Assembly (NCBI RefSeq): GCF_003352465.1
Contig: NZ_CP031153.1
Coordinates: 4,860,001 to 4,924,000 of the forward strand
Direction: 5' to 3'
Source of the DNA: Kordia sp. SMS9
Lineage (GTDB): Bacteria > Bacteroidota > Bacteroidia > Flavobacteriales > Flavobacteriaceae
Length of the DNA stretch: 64,000 nt
Of the stretch, positions 42,487 to 51,340 are shown piece after piece. How positions within the stretch are numbered: the first letter of the stretch is position 1; each line of letters opens with the position of its first letter. Below the pieces are notes generated by a model that worked only from the letters and a program-made list of their open reading frames with translations, had not been told where the DNA came from and did not search any database. The translations under genes and the position numbers were made by a program.

Positions 42487-45188
42487 GACCAGAATTAGAA
42501 ACGATTGCCACGATAGAAAAGTACTTCTTAGGCGTACTTTCTGAAGGAGAAATACTAGTATTTGAAATGCGTATGGAAGCTGATCCGAATTTTAAGAATG
42601 ACGTTGAGTTACAAACACAGTTAGTACAAAGTTTGGAACGTATTTCATTGCAACAAAGTATTCAAAATGCGCAGAAAACGTATCAGTTTTGGAAGTTTAT
42701 GAAAACGATTGGACTAATTGTAATTCCTGTCATAATCGCACTTTCTGTTTGGTATTTTATAAACGCTTCCGCAGAAAGTACTATTGAAGCTGAGAGAATT
42801 CCAACGAAAGTGGAACAAGCAACACCACCAAAATTAAACGTTGTTGCCAAGAAAGAAGTCGTCATTGATCCTGACACCATTCCTAGAATAAAAACAAAGG
42901 AAAGTATCCAAAAATCTACGACTTCACTTTTAGCAGAAAGCATCTCAACAAAACCTTTAGAACAGATTCCATCTGAGTTTTTCACGATTTCCGCTGATAA
43001 AGATACGATTGTAGAAACGCAAAGCGGCATTGTATTTTTAATTCCTAGAAATGCTTTTGTAGACGCGAATCAAAATTTTATCAATGATCCTATTACGCTA
43101 GAAATTACAGAAGCTGTACATGCAGAAACGATTATGACAGCAGGATTATCAACACTTCACAACGGAAAGCCTTTAGAAACTGGCGGCATGTTTTTGATAG
43201 AAGCCACCAAAAATGGACAAAAACTAGAGATTCATCCTAAAAAAGAAATTACCGCAGACATTCCAACGCTGCATTATAAAAATGACATGCACTTGTTTGA
43301 TGGCGAAGTTGCCGCAGATGGAACCATCAATTGGGTGAATCCGAAACCACTGAGCAAAGCATTAATTCCGCAAGATATTTTGAGTTTGAATTTTTATCCG
43401 CCAAATTATTTGGAAACATTGGCTAAAAAAGGATATGATGCTACCCACAAACAATTTACGGATAGTTTGTATTACAGTTTTTCAAATGTTCTGGAAACTA
43501 AAGACAAAACCCTAAAAGATTGGGGTGTAAATGATGCGTTGAACGTAGGTTTTACTAGTGACAATTTACCATTAGATGTTGTTCGTACTAGAGACACTGT
43601 GAAATCAAAAACTAGAGTACAAAAAACGATTTTAGGTTTAAATCCGTTGAAAGTAAATGCCATTTGGGATGAACGTTATCAACAAACATTTATTGCGACC
43701 AAAGCTTTTGAAGCGCGCTTGCAAGTGATTCATGAGAATTGCAGGGAAGCGAATTATATGTTAGACGTGTATTTACAAAATTTAGATAAAGATTTGTATG
43801 TTTCCGACTCTATTATTGCTTATACTACAGCTGGAGAAGCAATTCACACGAAGTTTTGGGAGTTTTCAAAACAACGATTGACAAACGTGGCAACTATTTC
43901 CAAAGAAGTTTCAAAATTGAATGATTTTTATGTTTCACAACAAAAAGTGTATCGTTTGGCGTTGGCAAAAACCCAACAAAAAATAGATTCAATGTTGAGC
44001 GCAGAAGAAAAGTATCAAGCGTTTTCAAAACAACAAGTTCAAAATTTGTATTTGAATGAATTGGCACTGACTACTCAAAAAGTAGCGAAAGAATTGAACG
44101 TTAAATTGCCGCGAGTCCTAAATCGTCAAAATAGTTTGCAACAAAGCGATACTATTTCCTTTGCAAACATCATTCAAAAAGAGAAAAGAAAACGTCGTTA
44201 CAGAGCTTCTATACAAACAACTGGCTGGAAAAATATTGATCGAATTATTAATGAAGAAGTTGTAGCTAGTCTTCAAAATAGAGAAAACACAACTATTCAA
44301 AATGATACCAAAACGACGGCAATTACGTATTCTGATTATGAGCTTACCATTAAAAACACGGAAGATTTTGATCAATTATTTGTGTATTTGGTTCCGAAAG
44401 AATTCAACAGTTTTATACGATTGAAGTCTGAAAATGGTCGTTTTACATACCGATTAAATGACCTACTGAAGTATCAACTATATTGTATTGGGTATGTGAA
44501 TAAGACGCCTTTTTATTTTGAAAAACCCATTCGAAATGTTGCTAATAAAGTACAATTGCGTCAAATATCAACAAAAAAATTACGTGAAAAGCTAGCTAAA
44601 CTCAATACTAAGAATAGCATGCTTGAAACTGAGATTTCATATCATTTTTTGAATCAGAAGAACGCAAAAACGGTAAAGAAACATTTCAAAATTGTAAGAC
44701 TTAAAAAAGAGTTGCAGCCTGTGGTTTTTCCGTGTACGATAGCGAATAAGAATGATACAGTCGATAAAATTTTTACGGATGTATTTACGGTTCAAGTTGG
44801 AATTGTAGAAGATTTTACTAAAAAAAATATAATCTCTTTTGATCGTGTAGAAATACTTCCTGTTTTTCCAGGCTGTGAAACATTTGAAATGAAAGAAGAG
44901 CGAAAACAGTGCTTTACAGATAAGGTGTTAGCGTTTTTATATAGAGAAATTGATCTGGGAATTATTCATAAAAATCAGCCTGTAAATTCTAAACAAATCA
45001 TTGATGTTTATTTTGAAATTGACTATTTAGGCGTTGTGAAAAATGTAAAAATTCGCGGAAATCATCCTGTGTCAGAAGCAGAAGTAAAACGGGTGATACC
45101 ATTGTTACCCAAAATGACACCAGCAATGCAAGGAGGCAAATATGTAAGTGTAAAGTATACAATACCTTTACATTTCAGTACAAAGTAA
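42483..45188 (+). CDS. Large single-pass membrane protein, candidate anti-sigma factor with TonB-like C-terminus
   Basis: 901 residues. The cytosolic N-terminal part (about 1-70) opens MRPELETIATIEKYFLG, typical of Bacteroidota anti-sigma-like proteins; one transmembrane helix (IGLIVIPVIIALSVWYFI, about 75-93) follows. The very long periplasmic region contains a beta-rich, ZU5-like segment near 160-270 (VFLIPRNAFVDANQNFI, LETGGMFLIEATKNG), a helical middle and a C-terminal domain with YLGVVKNVKIRG and LPKMTPAMQGGKYVSVKY, resembling TonB C-terminal energy transducers. It overlaps the sigma gene by 4 nt. Its role in sensing is inferred from context and layout. Confidence 0.78.
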   Translation: MRPELETIATIEKYFLGVLSEGEILVFEMRMEADPNFKNDVELQTQLVQSLERISLQQSIQNAQKTYQFWKFMKTIGLIVIPVIIALSVWYFINASAESTIEAERIPTKVEQATPPKLNVVAKKEVVIDPDTIPRIKTKESIQKSTTSLLAESISTKPLEQIPSEFFTISADKDTIVETQSGIVFLIPRNAFVDANQNFINDPITLEITEAVHAETIMTAGLSTLHNGKPLETGGMFLIEATKNGQKLEIHPKKEITADIPTLHYKNDMHLFDGEVAADGTINWVNPKPLSKALIPQDILSLNFYPPNYLETLAKKGYDATHKQFTDSLYYSFSNVLETKDKTLKDWGVNDALNVGFTSDNLPLDVVRTRDTVKSKTRVQKTILGLNPLKVNAIWDERYQQTFIATKAFEARLQVIHENCREANYMLDVYLQNLDKDLYVSDSIIAYTTAGEAIHTKFWEFSKQRLTNVATISKEVSKLNDFYVSQQKVYRLALAKTQQKIDSMLSAEEKYQAFSKQQVQNLYLNELALTTQKVAKELNVKLPRVLNRQNSLQQSDTISFANIIQKEKRKRRYRASIQTTGWKNIDRIINEEVVASLQNRENTTIQNDTKTTAITYSDYELTIKNTEDFDQLFVYLVPKEFNSFIRLKSENGRFTYRLNDLLKYQLYCIGYVNKTPFYFEKPIRNVANKVQLRQISTKKLREKLAKLNTKNSMLETEISYHFLNQKNAKTVKKHFKIVRLKKELQPVVFPCTIANKNDTVDKIFTDVFTVQVGIVEDFTKKNIISFDRVEILPVFPGCETFEMKEERKQCFTDKVLAFLYREIDLGIIHKNQPVNSKQIIDVYFEIDYLGVVKNVKIRGNHPVSEAEVKRVIPLLPKMTPAMQGGKYVSVKYTIPLHFSTK

Positions 45189-45217
45189 GATTTTGTAAAG
45201 TTAATTTAGATACTAAA

Positions 45218-45249
45218 AAAGCCGTTTCTAGTTAGTTAGAAACGGCTTT
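45218..45249. terminator. Bidirectional terminator between the sigma operon and rpsA
   Basis: A perfect 13-bp stem, AAAGCCGTTTCTA (45218-45230) with TAGAAACGGCTTT (45237-45249), A-rich to the left and T-rich to the right, suits both convergent transcripts. Confidence 0.92.
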
Positions 45250-45274
45250 CTCGTATGTGAAAAAATGTTCGGAA

Positions 45275-47062
45275 TTATTTTCCTTCCATTTTGTTCTTTA
45301 ATTTCTGTAAAGATTCGTTGATGTCTCCCAACGTAGTTGTATTAGCATCTTTAGATTGCTGTGCTTTCTTCGCCGCAGCTTGAACATTCTTTTGCTCTTC
45401 TGCTCTGAAGATTGCTGTATGAGAAGCAACGACTCTTTTGAATTCTTTGTTAAATTCAATAACTCTGAATTCAGCAGTTTCGCCTTTCTTCAATTTCTTT
45501 CCGTCTTCTTTTTCTAAGTGACGAGAAGGAATGAACGCTACTACATCTTCGTTTAAGGCAACTGTAGCACCTTTGTCATTTGTATCAGTAATCTCAGCAG
45601 TGTGCGTAGTTCCTACACCAAACTCACCTTCATACTTGTCCCAAGGATTTTCTGTAGTTTGTTTGTGACCTAAACTTAATTTACGTCCATCTACGTCTAA
45701 TTCTAATACCAATACTTCTAATTGATCTCCAACCGTAACAAACTCAGATGGATGCTTCACTTTCTTAGTCCAAGATAAATCTGAGATGTAAATTAATCCA
45801 TCAATACCTTCTTCTAATTCTACGAATACACCAAAGTTAGTGAAGTTACGTACCGTTCCTGTGTGTTTAGAACCTACAGGATATTTTGTTGTAATATCAG
45901 TCCATGGATCTGGCGTCATTTGCTTGATACCAAGTGACATTTTACGATCTTCTCTATCTAACGTTAAGATTTTAGCTTCTACTTCATCTCCAACTTTTAC
46001 GAAATCTTGAGCCGAACGTAAGTGTGTAGACCAAGACATTTCAGAAACGTGAATTAATCCTTCAACACCTTCTGCAACTTCGATAAATGCACCGTAATCA
46101 GCAATAACTACCACTTTTCCTTTTACTTGATCTCCGATTTTTAATTCAGAATCTAAAGCTTCCCAAGGATGCGCGCTTAATTGCTTTAATCCTAATTGGA
46201 TTCTTGATTTGTTATCATCAAAGTCAAGGATTACAACGTTTAATTTCTGATCTAACTCAACAACCTCATTTGGATGGTTGATACGAGACCAAGAAAGATC
46301 TGTAATGTGGATCAATCCGTCAACACCTCCAAGATCAATAAATACACCGTAAGAAGTAATGTTTTTCACAACTCCTTCTAATACTTGACCTTTTTCTAAT
46401 TGACCGATAATTTCTTTCTTCTGCTCTTCGATATCTGCTTCGATAAGCGCTTTATGAGAAACTACCACGTTTTTGAATTCATGGTTAATTTTAACCACTT
46501 TGAATTCCATTGTTTTATTTACATACTGATCGTAATCTCTAATTGGCTTCACGTCAATTTGAGATCCTGGCAAGAACGCTTCAATTCCGAATACGTCTAC
46601 AATCATACCACCTTTAGTTCTGCATTTTACAAAACCGTTTACGATTTCACCTTTGTCATGAGCACTATTTACACGCTCCCATGCTTTGATGGTTCTCGCT
46701 TTTCTGTGAGATAATACTAATTGTCCTGTTCTGTCTTCACGAACGTCAATTAATACTTCTACTTTGTCTCCTACTTTTAAGTCTGGATTGTAACGAAATT
46801 CGTTTAAAGAAATGACACCTTCAGATTTTGCGTTTATGTCAATAATCGCTTCTCTGTCTGTCATTCTTACTACAGTTCCATCTACGACAGCATCATCATC
46901 TGTATCAACGAAATTTTCTGCTACTAATTTTTCGAATTCTTCTAACTTTTCGTCTTCTACTTGGTCAATTCCTTCTTCGTAATTGTGCCAGTTGAAATTT
47001 GCTAAGAATTCTTCAGGGTTTTTAACGTCCTGAACGTCTGTGTTTGTGTTTTCTTCAGCCAT
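45275..47062 (-). CDS. rpsA: 30S ribosomal protein S1
   Basis: RNA-binding protein that helps mRNA onto the 30S subunit. 595 residues from the ATG at 47062 (MAEENTNTDVQD), which fits family N-termini better than an in-frame ATG 30 nt upstream. Six S1 (OB-fold) repeats can be counted, for instance GVVKNITSYGVFIDLGGVDG, GKVVVIADYGAFIEVAEG and GTVRNFTNFGVFVELEEG, each with the DLSW or EMSW segment. The tail is Lys/Gln-rich. The 301 nt upstream, to the divergent LysM gene at 47364, hold no gene or clear promoter that I could identify. Confidence 0.96.
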   Translation of the reverse strand: MAEENTNTDVQDVKNPEEFLANFNWHNYEEGIDQVEDEKLEEFEKLVAENFVDTDDDAVVDGTVVRMTDREAIIDINAKSEGVISLNEFRYNPDLKVGDKVEVLIDVREDRTGQLVLSHRKARTIKAWERVNSAHDKGEIVNGFVKCRTKGGMIVDVFGIEAFLPGSQIDVKPIRDYDQYVNKTMEFKVVKINHEFKNVVVSHKALIEADIEEQKKEIIGQLEKGQVLEGVVKNITSYGVFIDLGGVDGLIHITDLSWSRINHPNEVVELDQKLNVVILDFDDNKSRIQLGLKQLSAHPWEALDSELKIGDQVKGKVVVIADYGAFIEVAEGVEGLIHVSEMSWSTHLRSAQDFVKVGDEVEAKILTLDREDRKMSLGIKQMTPDPWTDITTKYPVGSKHTGTVRNFTNFGVFVELEEGIDGLIYISDLSWTKKVKHPSEFVTVGDQLEVLVLELDVDGRKLSLGHKQTTENPWDKYEGEFGVGTTHTAEITDTNDKGATVALNEDVVAFIPSRHLEKEDGKKLKKGETAEFRVIEFNKEFKRVVASHTAIFRAEEQKNVQAAAKKAQQSKDANTTTLGDINESLQKLKNKMEGK

Positions 47063-47363
47063 TTGCTGATGTAAAATTTGTATACTGCTCATTTAGAGAA
47101 TTTTTGCATGTAAAAGCAGTAGAATGTTATATTTATAAAAATTTCCTTTGTCCCTTTAGAATTCTCTGTCATGCCAAAAGGAGTGCAAAAGTATGATTAT
47201 TATTTTGATTTACAAACTTATAGTTCTGCAAACACAGTGTATTGAATACATTTTAGCTGCAAAATATGATTTTCATCGAAAAAAAAGATTGTAACACTTA
47301 CATAACACGAAATTTATTTTTTTGAACTATATTTATGTTATTAATAATTAAAATAACAAAAGA

Positions 47364-47747
47364 ATGAGTGTAAAAGCTAAATATCAAGGTGTTTTGGACC
47401 TTGGACAAGAATTAAATATTCAAAATGGAAATGTTGAAGAAGCGGATGGCGTTTTAAAAATAACTGGAACTGCTGGAACACAATACGAAAAGAACCTACT
47501 TTGGGATAAAATTAAAGAACTTGGAGGAGAATTGCCACAAGATATTGATGCACATATTGAAGTAGCTGATGATTCAGTTTTTCACCGTCACACCGTAGCA
47601 AGCGGAGATACATTAGGAAAAATTGCAAAACAGTATTACGGAAAAGCAAATCAATACCATGCTATTTTTAAAGCAAACGGAGATATTTTGGACAATCCAG
47701 ATGTGATTCATCCAGGACAAGAATTGGTCATTCCGCATTTATCGTAA
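47364..47747 (+). CDS. Cytoplasmic LysM-domain protein (YgaU/Kbp-like)
   Basis: 127 residues without a signal peptide: a BON-like N-terminal half (about 1-70) and a LysM domain (about 73-127) with HTVASGDTLGKIAKQYYGK and PDVIHPGQELVIP. This order and size match E. coli YgaU/Kbp, a cytosolic potassium-binding protein, rather than a wall-binding protein. It is a single gene, divergent from rpsA, with a hairpin terminator after it. Confidence 0.88.
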   Translation: MSVKAKYQGVLDLGQELNIQNGNVEEADGVLKITGTAGTQYEKNLLWDKIKELGGELPQDIDAHIEVADDSVFHRHTVASGDTLGKIAKQYYGKANQYHAIFKANGDILDNPDVIHPGQELVIPHLS

Positions 47748-47772
47748 GGAAAACAACAAAATATAAAATTAG

Positions 47773-47800
47773 AAAAGCTTCCAAATTGGGAGCTTTTTTT
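47773..47800. terminator. Bidirectional terminator after the LysM gene
   Basis: AAAAGCTTCC (47773-47782) pairs with GGGAGCTTTT (47788-47797), with one wobble pair, followed by T's. It separates the LysM gene from the convergent lipoprotein gene. Confidence 0.8.
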
Positions 47801-47805
47801 ATTCT

Positions 47806-48816
47806 TTATAATTTATCAAAAATAACTTTTGTTTCAAAAGACCAAGATTGTCCTTTATTTAAATTCGTATTTTGAAAGTACCTGTAGTACTTCCTGTAAC
47901 GTTTAGTATCCCAGATATATTGATTAGCATACATATTGTATGTACTGAACTTGCTTTCTATATTTGCAGATAACTTTTTTGTATCGTTCCAAACAAATAA
48001 TACATCATTATATCCTTCTAGTTTTCTTTTCCCATTTTGATTAAAACGAACAGTATTTTCCTTATTATCGACAGATCCTTGTTTTGCCACATCAATACTA
48101 ATTGATACAATAGACCCAAAACAAGTATTCATCGGGATCATATCTTTAGCTGTAATTATATTTTTTGTAAAGTATCCACCATCTGAGATTTTTGTTGTTT
48201 TTAAATGCGTAGCATCTTCCGTGTGTGCATTATCTTCTCTATACATAATACTTTTTTGTATATATGTAAAACTTTCACATCCTCTCATTTTAAATCCAGT
48301 AGTACTATCATTTATTAAATTACCATCTATAAGAAAGCTTATTTCTGTAAATTTTTCTCTCCCATGAAATCCACCTGTAGGTTCAGAAGCTCCTAATCTT
48401 TTGTATGTAAATTCAGATTCTCCATAATGTAGCAATGTAGATCCTGTTGAAAGCATTTCTCTTCCGTTAAATATAAATTCTTTACAGTAAATTATTCTAT
48501 ATTGATCTAAATATACATCATCAGATAAATCCTGCTCGCGAACAATGGAAAAACCCCAGTAATATTCAGGCTTTGTGCTACTTTGCGTATATACTTTAAA
48601 CAAATGATTGCCTTTGTAACCTACAGGATTAAAAGTCACATAACATTTTTTAAATTCTCCAGTTAAACTTGCTTGGTAAGTATTAGTCTCTACGTTGGTT
48701 CCTTCTTGTGGAGTGTCTAATTGAGTTTTATTATTTTTATTTTTTGCACATGAAGACACTAGAAATACAATAAAAATATTGATAGATATTAAAAATATCT
48801 GTTTGGAAGTTTTCAT
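47806..48816 (-). CDS. Lipoprotein of unknown function
   Basis: 336 residues. The signal ends in LVSSC followed by AKNKNNK, so it is a probable lipoprotein. The rest is beta-rich and polar: YWGFSIVREQDLSDD, KEFIFNGREMLSTGSTLL, TKISDGGYFTKNIITAKDM and the end GQSWSFETKVIFDKL. No catalytic motif or known domain is apparent to me. It lies alone between the LysM gene and cmk, with a terminator on its 3' side. Confidence 0.72.
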   Translation of the reverse strand: MKTSKQIFLISINIFIVFLVSSCAKNKNNKTQLDTPQEGTNVETNTYQASLTGEFKKCYVTFNPVGYKGNHLFKVYTQSSTKPEYYWGFSIVREQDLSDDVYLDQYRIIYCKEFIFNGREMLSTGSTLLHYGESEFTYKRLGASEPTGGFHGREKFTEISFLIDGNLINDSTTGFKMRGCESFTYIQKSIMYREDNAHTEDATHLKTTKISDGGYFTKNIITAKDMIPMNTCFGSIVSISIDVAKQGSVDNKENTVRFNQNGKRKLEGYNDVLFVWNDTKKLSANIESKFSTYNMYANQYIWDTKRYRKYYRYFQNTNLNKGQSWSFETKVIFDKL

Positions 48817-48917
48817 ATTATGTAAGGACTTATGTGATTTCTTTCTAAAAAACTACATAAAAAAAGCATTTCAAAAAATACTAATTATAGTGTGTTTTTA
48901 TTGGACCTCATTAACTT

Positions 48918-49607
48918 TCATACGTTTATAGTTCGTTTTACCAAATTCAAAATTCGTTCAAACTGCTCTTTCAGTCCCATGTCGCTATTATCAATAGCAA
49001 TAGCACCTTCTGCTTGTCGTAAAGGTGAATCTTCTCGGTGCGAATCTATATAATCGCGATTTTGCACATTTCGTAACACATCTTCGTATTTAACATCATC
49101 TCCTTTTTCAATCAGTTCTTTGTAACGCCGTATAGCTCTTTTTTCTGGGGAAGCTGTCATAAAGAGTTTTAATTCTGCTTCCGGAAAAACAACAGTTCCA
49201 ATATCACGTCCGTCCATCACAATGCCTTTATCTTCGCCCATTTTCTGTTGTTGCTTTACCAATTGATACCGAACTTCTGGAACAGCCGCCACTTTGCTCA
49301 CATGGTCAGAAACTGCTAAGGTTCTAATTTCTTTCTCCACATTTTCATCATTTAAGTACATTTCGGCGAAGCCTAACGCATCATTATATATAAAGTTGAG
49401 ATGAATGTTGTGTAAATCTGCCACCAAATCGTTTTCAGAAAAATCATCGTCAGTAATATATCCTTTGCGCATTGCATACAAAGTCACCGCACGATACATG
49501 GCGCCCGTATCTACATAAATATAAGCGAGTTGTTTAGCCAGTTGTTTAGCAATCGTACTTTTTCCTGTGGATGAGAAACCATCAATGGCAATGATAATTT
49601 TTTTCAT
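48918..49607 (-). CDS. cmk: Cytidylate kinase
   Basis: Phosphorylates CMP and dCMP with ATP. 229 residues, normal size. P-loop IAIDGFSSTGKSTIAKQ at the N-terminus; YVDTGAMYRAVTLYA, the catalytic VMDGRDIGTVVFP and RRYKELIEKGDDV are family motifs. It lies 31 nt downstream of porQ, an arrangement suggesting co-transcription although the two have unrelated roles. Confidence 0.96.
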   Translation of the reverse strand: MKKIIIAIDGFSSTGKSTIAKQLAKQLAYIYVDTGAMYRAVTLYAMRKGYITDDDFSENDLVADLHNIHLNFIYNDALGFAEMYLNDENVEKEIRTLAVSDHVSKVAAVPEVRYQLVKQQQKMGEDKGIVMDGRDIGTVVFPEAELKLFMTASPEKRAIRRYKELIEKGDDVKYEDVLRNVQNRDYIDSHREDSPLRQAEGAIAIDNSDMGLKEQFERILNLVKRTINV

Positions 49608-49638
49608 GATCGCGTCCTTTGTGCCGTTTGGCGAAAGT

Positions 49639-50658
49639 TTATTGTAAGTTGATCGTTACACCAAACATGCTGGTATTGGCAGCAATGGCATAACGTGCAT
49701 AGGTGTAATCAAATTTGAGTTTGTTGATTCGAAGTCCAAAACCAGCCGTAATTCCTGAAAAATTACGTTGGTCTATAATTTTCAATTCTTCACCTCTACG
49801 GAAGTTATATCCTAAGCGAATATTGAATCCTCTGTCTGGAAACAATTCTACACCCACAATCGTACGGCGAATGATATTTTGGAAAAACGTAACTTCTTCT
49901 TCGGTAGTTCCGCCTTCAATAGATTGCTCAGCTCTGTTTGGATTGGCAAAGGCAATATTCCATTCCTGTAAATTTTCAAAAGTAACATGCCAGCGAATTG
50001 GAACATGTTCTAATTTTTGCGACAATCCTAAGATCAATTCAAAGGGCAATTGCTCTTGCAATCCTGCATAGGTTGTAAATTGAAAACCTAAATTTCGTGC
50101 AACAAGCGCGACATTAAATTCCAATTCTTCATTTATATACATCATTCCCAAATCAACAGCGCCGCCAAAAGAATTGTATTGCTCTAATTTGGAACTAATA
50201 AATTTTGTATTGACACCTACATGAATGTCCGTTCTTGGAATATTATATGCATATCCTAACGACAACGCAACTTCATTTCCTGTAAAGCTTCCCGTAGAAT
50301 TCCCTTGTTCGTCATATCCGTCAAACTGACCGTAAGACACATAGGTAACTCCTGCATGAAAAGTTTGCACTCTTCTGTCCCACGTATAAGCATAAGCAGC
50401 AGAACCATAATTGACATCTCCTAAATAATTGACGTAATTTACAGACAGTTGATTGTCCATTCTATAATTAATCGTCGCAGGATTGAACAATGCCTGATTC
50501 ACATCTTTATCATAATTCGTAATCACTTTTCCTCCCAAAGCGGCTTGTCTTGGCGAAGAAACTAAGTTTAAAAACTGGTACGTGTATCTACCTCCGATTT
50601 GTGCGGAAGCTAGCGTAGTCATAAACAAAAAAAAGGAAAAGAGGATCTTTTTCTGCAT
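49639..50658 (-). CDS. porQ: Type IX secretion system protein PorQ
   Basis: 339 residues with a signal peptide (ILFSFFLFMTTLASAQ), then an outer-membrane barrel of the PorV/PorQ family: YQFLNLVSSPRQAALGGK at the start, INYRMDNQLSVNYVNYLGD, then GFGLRINKLKFDYTYARY and a final strand ending FGVTINLQ. PorQ has been placed in the T9SS attachment complex that handles secreted proteins with C-terminal sorting tails, such as the one at 30388-31098. Family assignment is by overall pattern and the characteristic N-terminal motif. Confidence 0.87.
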   Translation of the reverse strand: MQKKILFSFFLFMTTLASAQIGGRYTYQFLNLVSSPRQAALGGKVITNYDKDVNQALFNPATINYRMDNQLSVNYVNYLGDVNYGSAAYAYTWDRRVQTFHAGVTYVSYGQFDGYDEQGNSTGSFTGNEVALSLGYAYNIPRTDIHVGVNTKFISSKLEQYNSFGGAVDLGMMYINEELEFNVALVARNLGFQFTTYAGLQEQLPFELILGLSQKLEHVPIRWHVTFENLQEWNIAFANPNRAEQSIEGGTTEEEVTFFQNIIRRTIVGVELFPDRGFNIRLGYNFRRGEELKIIDQRNFSGITAGFGLRINKLKFDYTYARYAIAANTSMFGVTINLQ

Positions 50659-50970
50659 GTGTACAAATTAACTAAAATCTTTATTCAAAACGTGTACATA
50701 TCATAAATATTTTACACCTTTTTCAAAAAAATCAGATATTTCTCATAAATGATTTTATTCTGCGGCAAAACTACACTTTTTATTGACAATCCTTTACTAA
50801 TATGGTGATTTAAGCATATATGTTTTGATGAGATTTTATAAAACCGCACTTAGTTTCCTTGTTTATCAACCAAAAACGGACGTACCTTAAAAAAGAATTA
50901 ATTCGCCAAATGGAGGATCTCAAAAAGCCATTTTAAACATTAGAGTAGAGTTCACAACAATCAAACTATT
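50659..50970. other. AT-rich gap before the radical SAM locus
   Basis: No gene is seen in these 312 nt. GTGTACAAAT and ACGTGTACAT, two copies of TGTACA, lie near 50680-50700 on the PorQ side. No TAnnTTTG box with good spacing was found for the plus-strand precursor gene. Confidence 0.5.
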
Positions 50971-51219
50971 ATGAAAAAAAAGTTTTTTTTAAACAAAACA
51001 GTAGCTGCTTTATCGGAGAAACAGATAGCAGATTTAGACAGTATTTTTGGAGGTGTCGCTGATATTCCAATTGATGATATTATTCATTACCCAACTGGTG
51101 GCGGTGGCCCAAGATGTCCAGACGGATATTACTGGCATGAAGGTACTGCTCGTTGCATTAGAGATGGAGAATATCCATATGAAGAAGCAAAACAAACAAC
51201 TACCAGAGAACATGCTTAA
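50971..51219 (+). CDS. RiPP precursor beside a radical SAM maturase
   Basis: 82 residues. The leader KKKFFLNKTVAALSEKQI then DLDSIFGG (GG at 27-28) is like Bacteroidota double-Gly RiPP leaders (L-N-K-x-T-V-A-x-L-S). The core opens ADIPIDDIIHYPTGGGG, then has RCPDGYYWHEGTARC with two Cys at 49 and 62 and clustered aromatic residues (Tyr53, Tyr54, Trp55), then GEYPYEEAK and a Thr-rich tail. A SPASM radical SAM gene follows 121 nt later on the same strand, so it is the likely substrate. Aromatic-x-x triplets such as W-H-E are the sort that cyclophane-forming maturases crosslink; this is inference. Confidence 0.75.
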   Translation: MKKKFFLNKTVAALSEKQIADLDSIFGGVADIPIDDIIHYPTGGGGPRCPDGYYWHEGTARCIRDGEYPYEEAKQTTTREHA

Positions 51220-51340
51220 TTGCTAAAAACTCACATAAAATCGTGACAGTTGCTCAACAAAATGCCTTATAAACGTGTTTAGTTTAACAAGTTGGGCAAC
51301 TGTTTTTTAAAGTTTTACCTTAATCTTTATTGTTTTTCCT

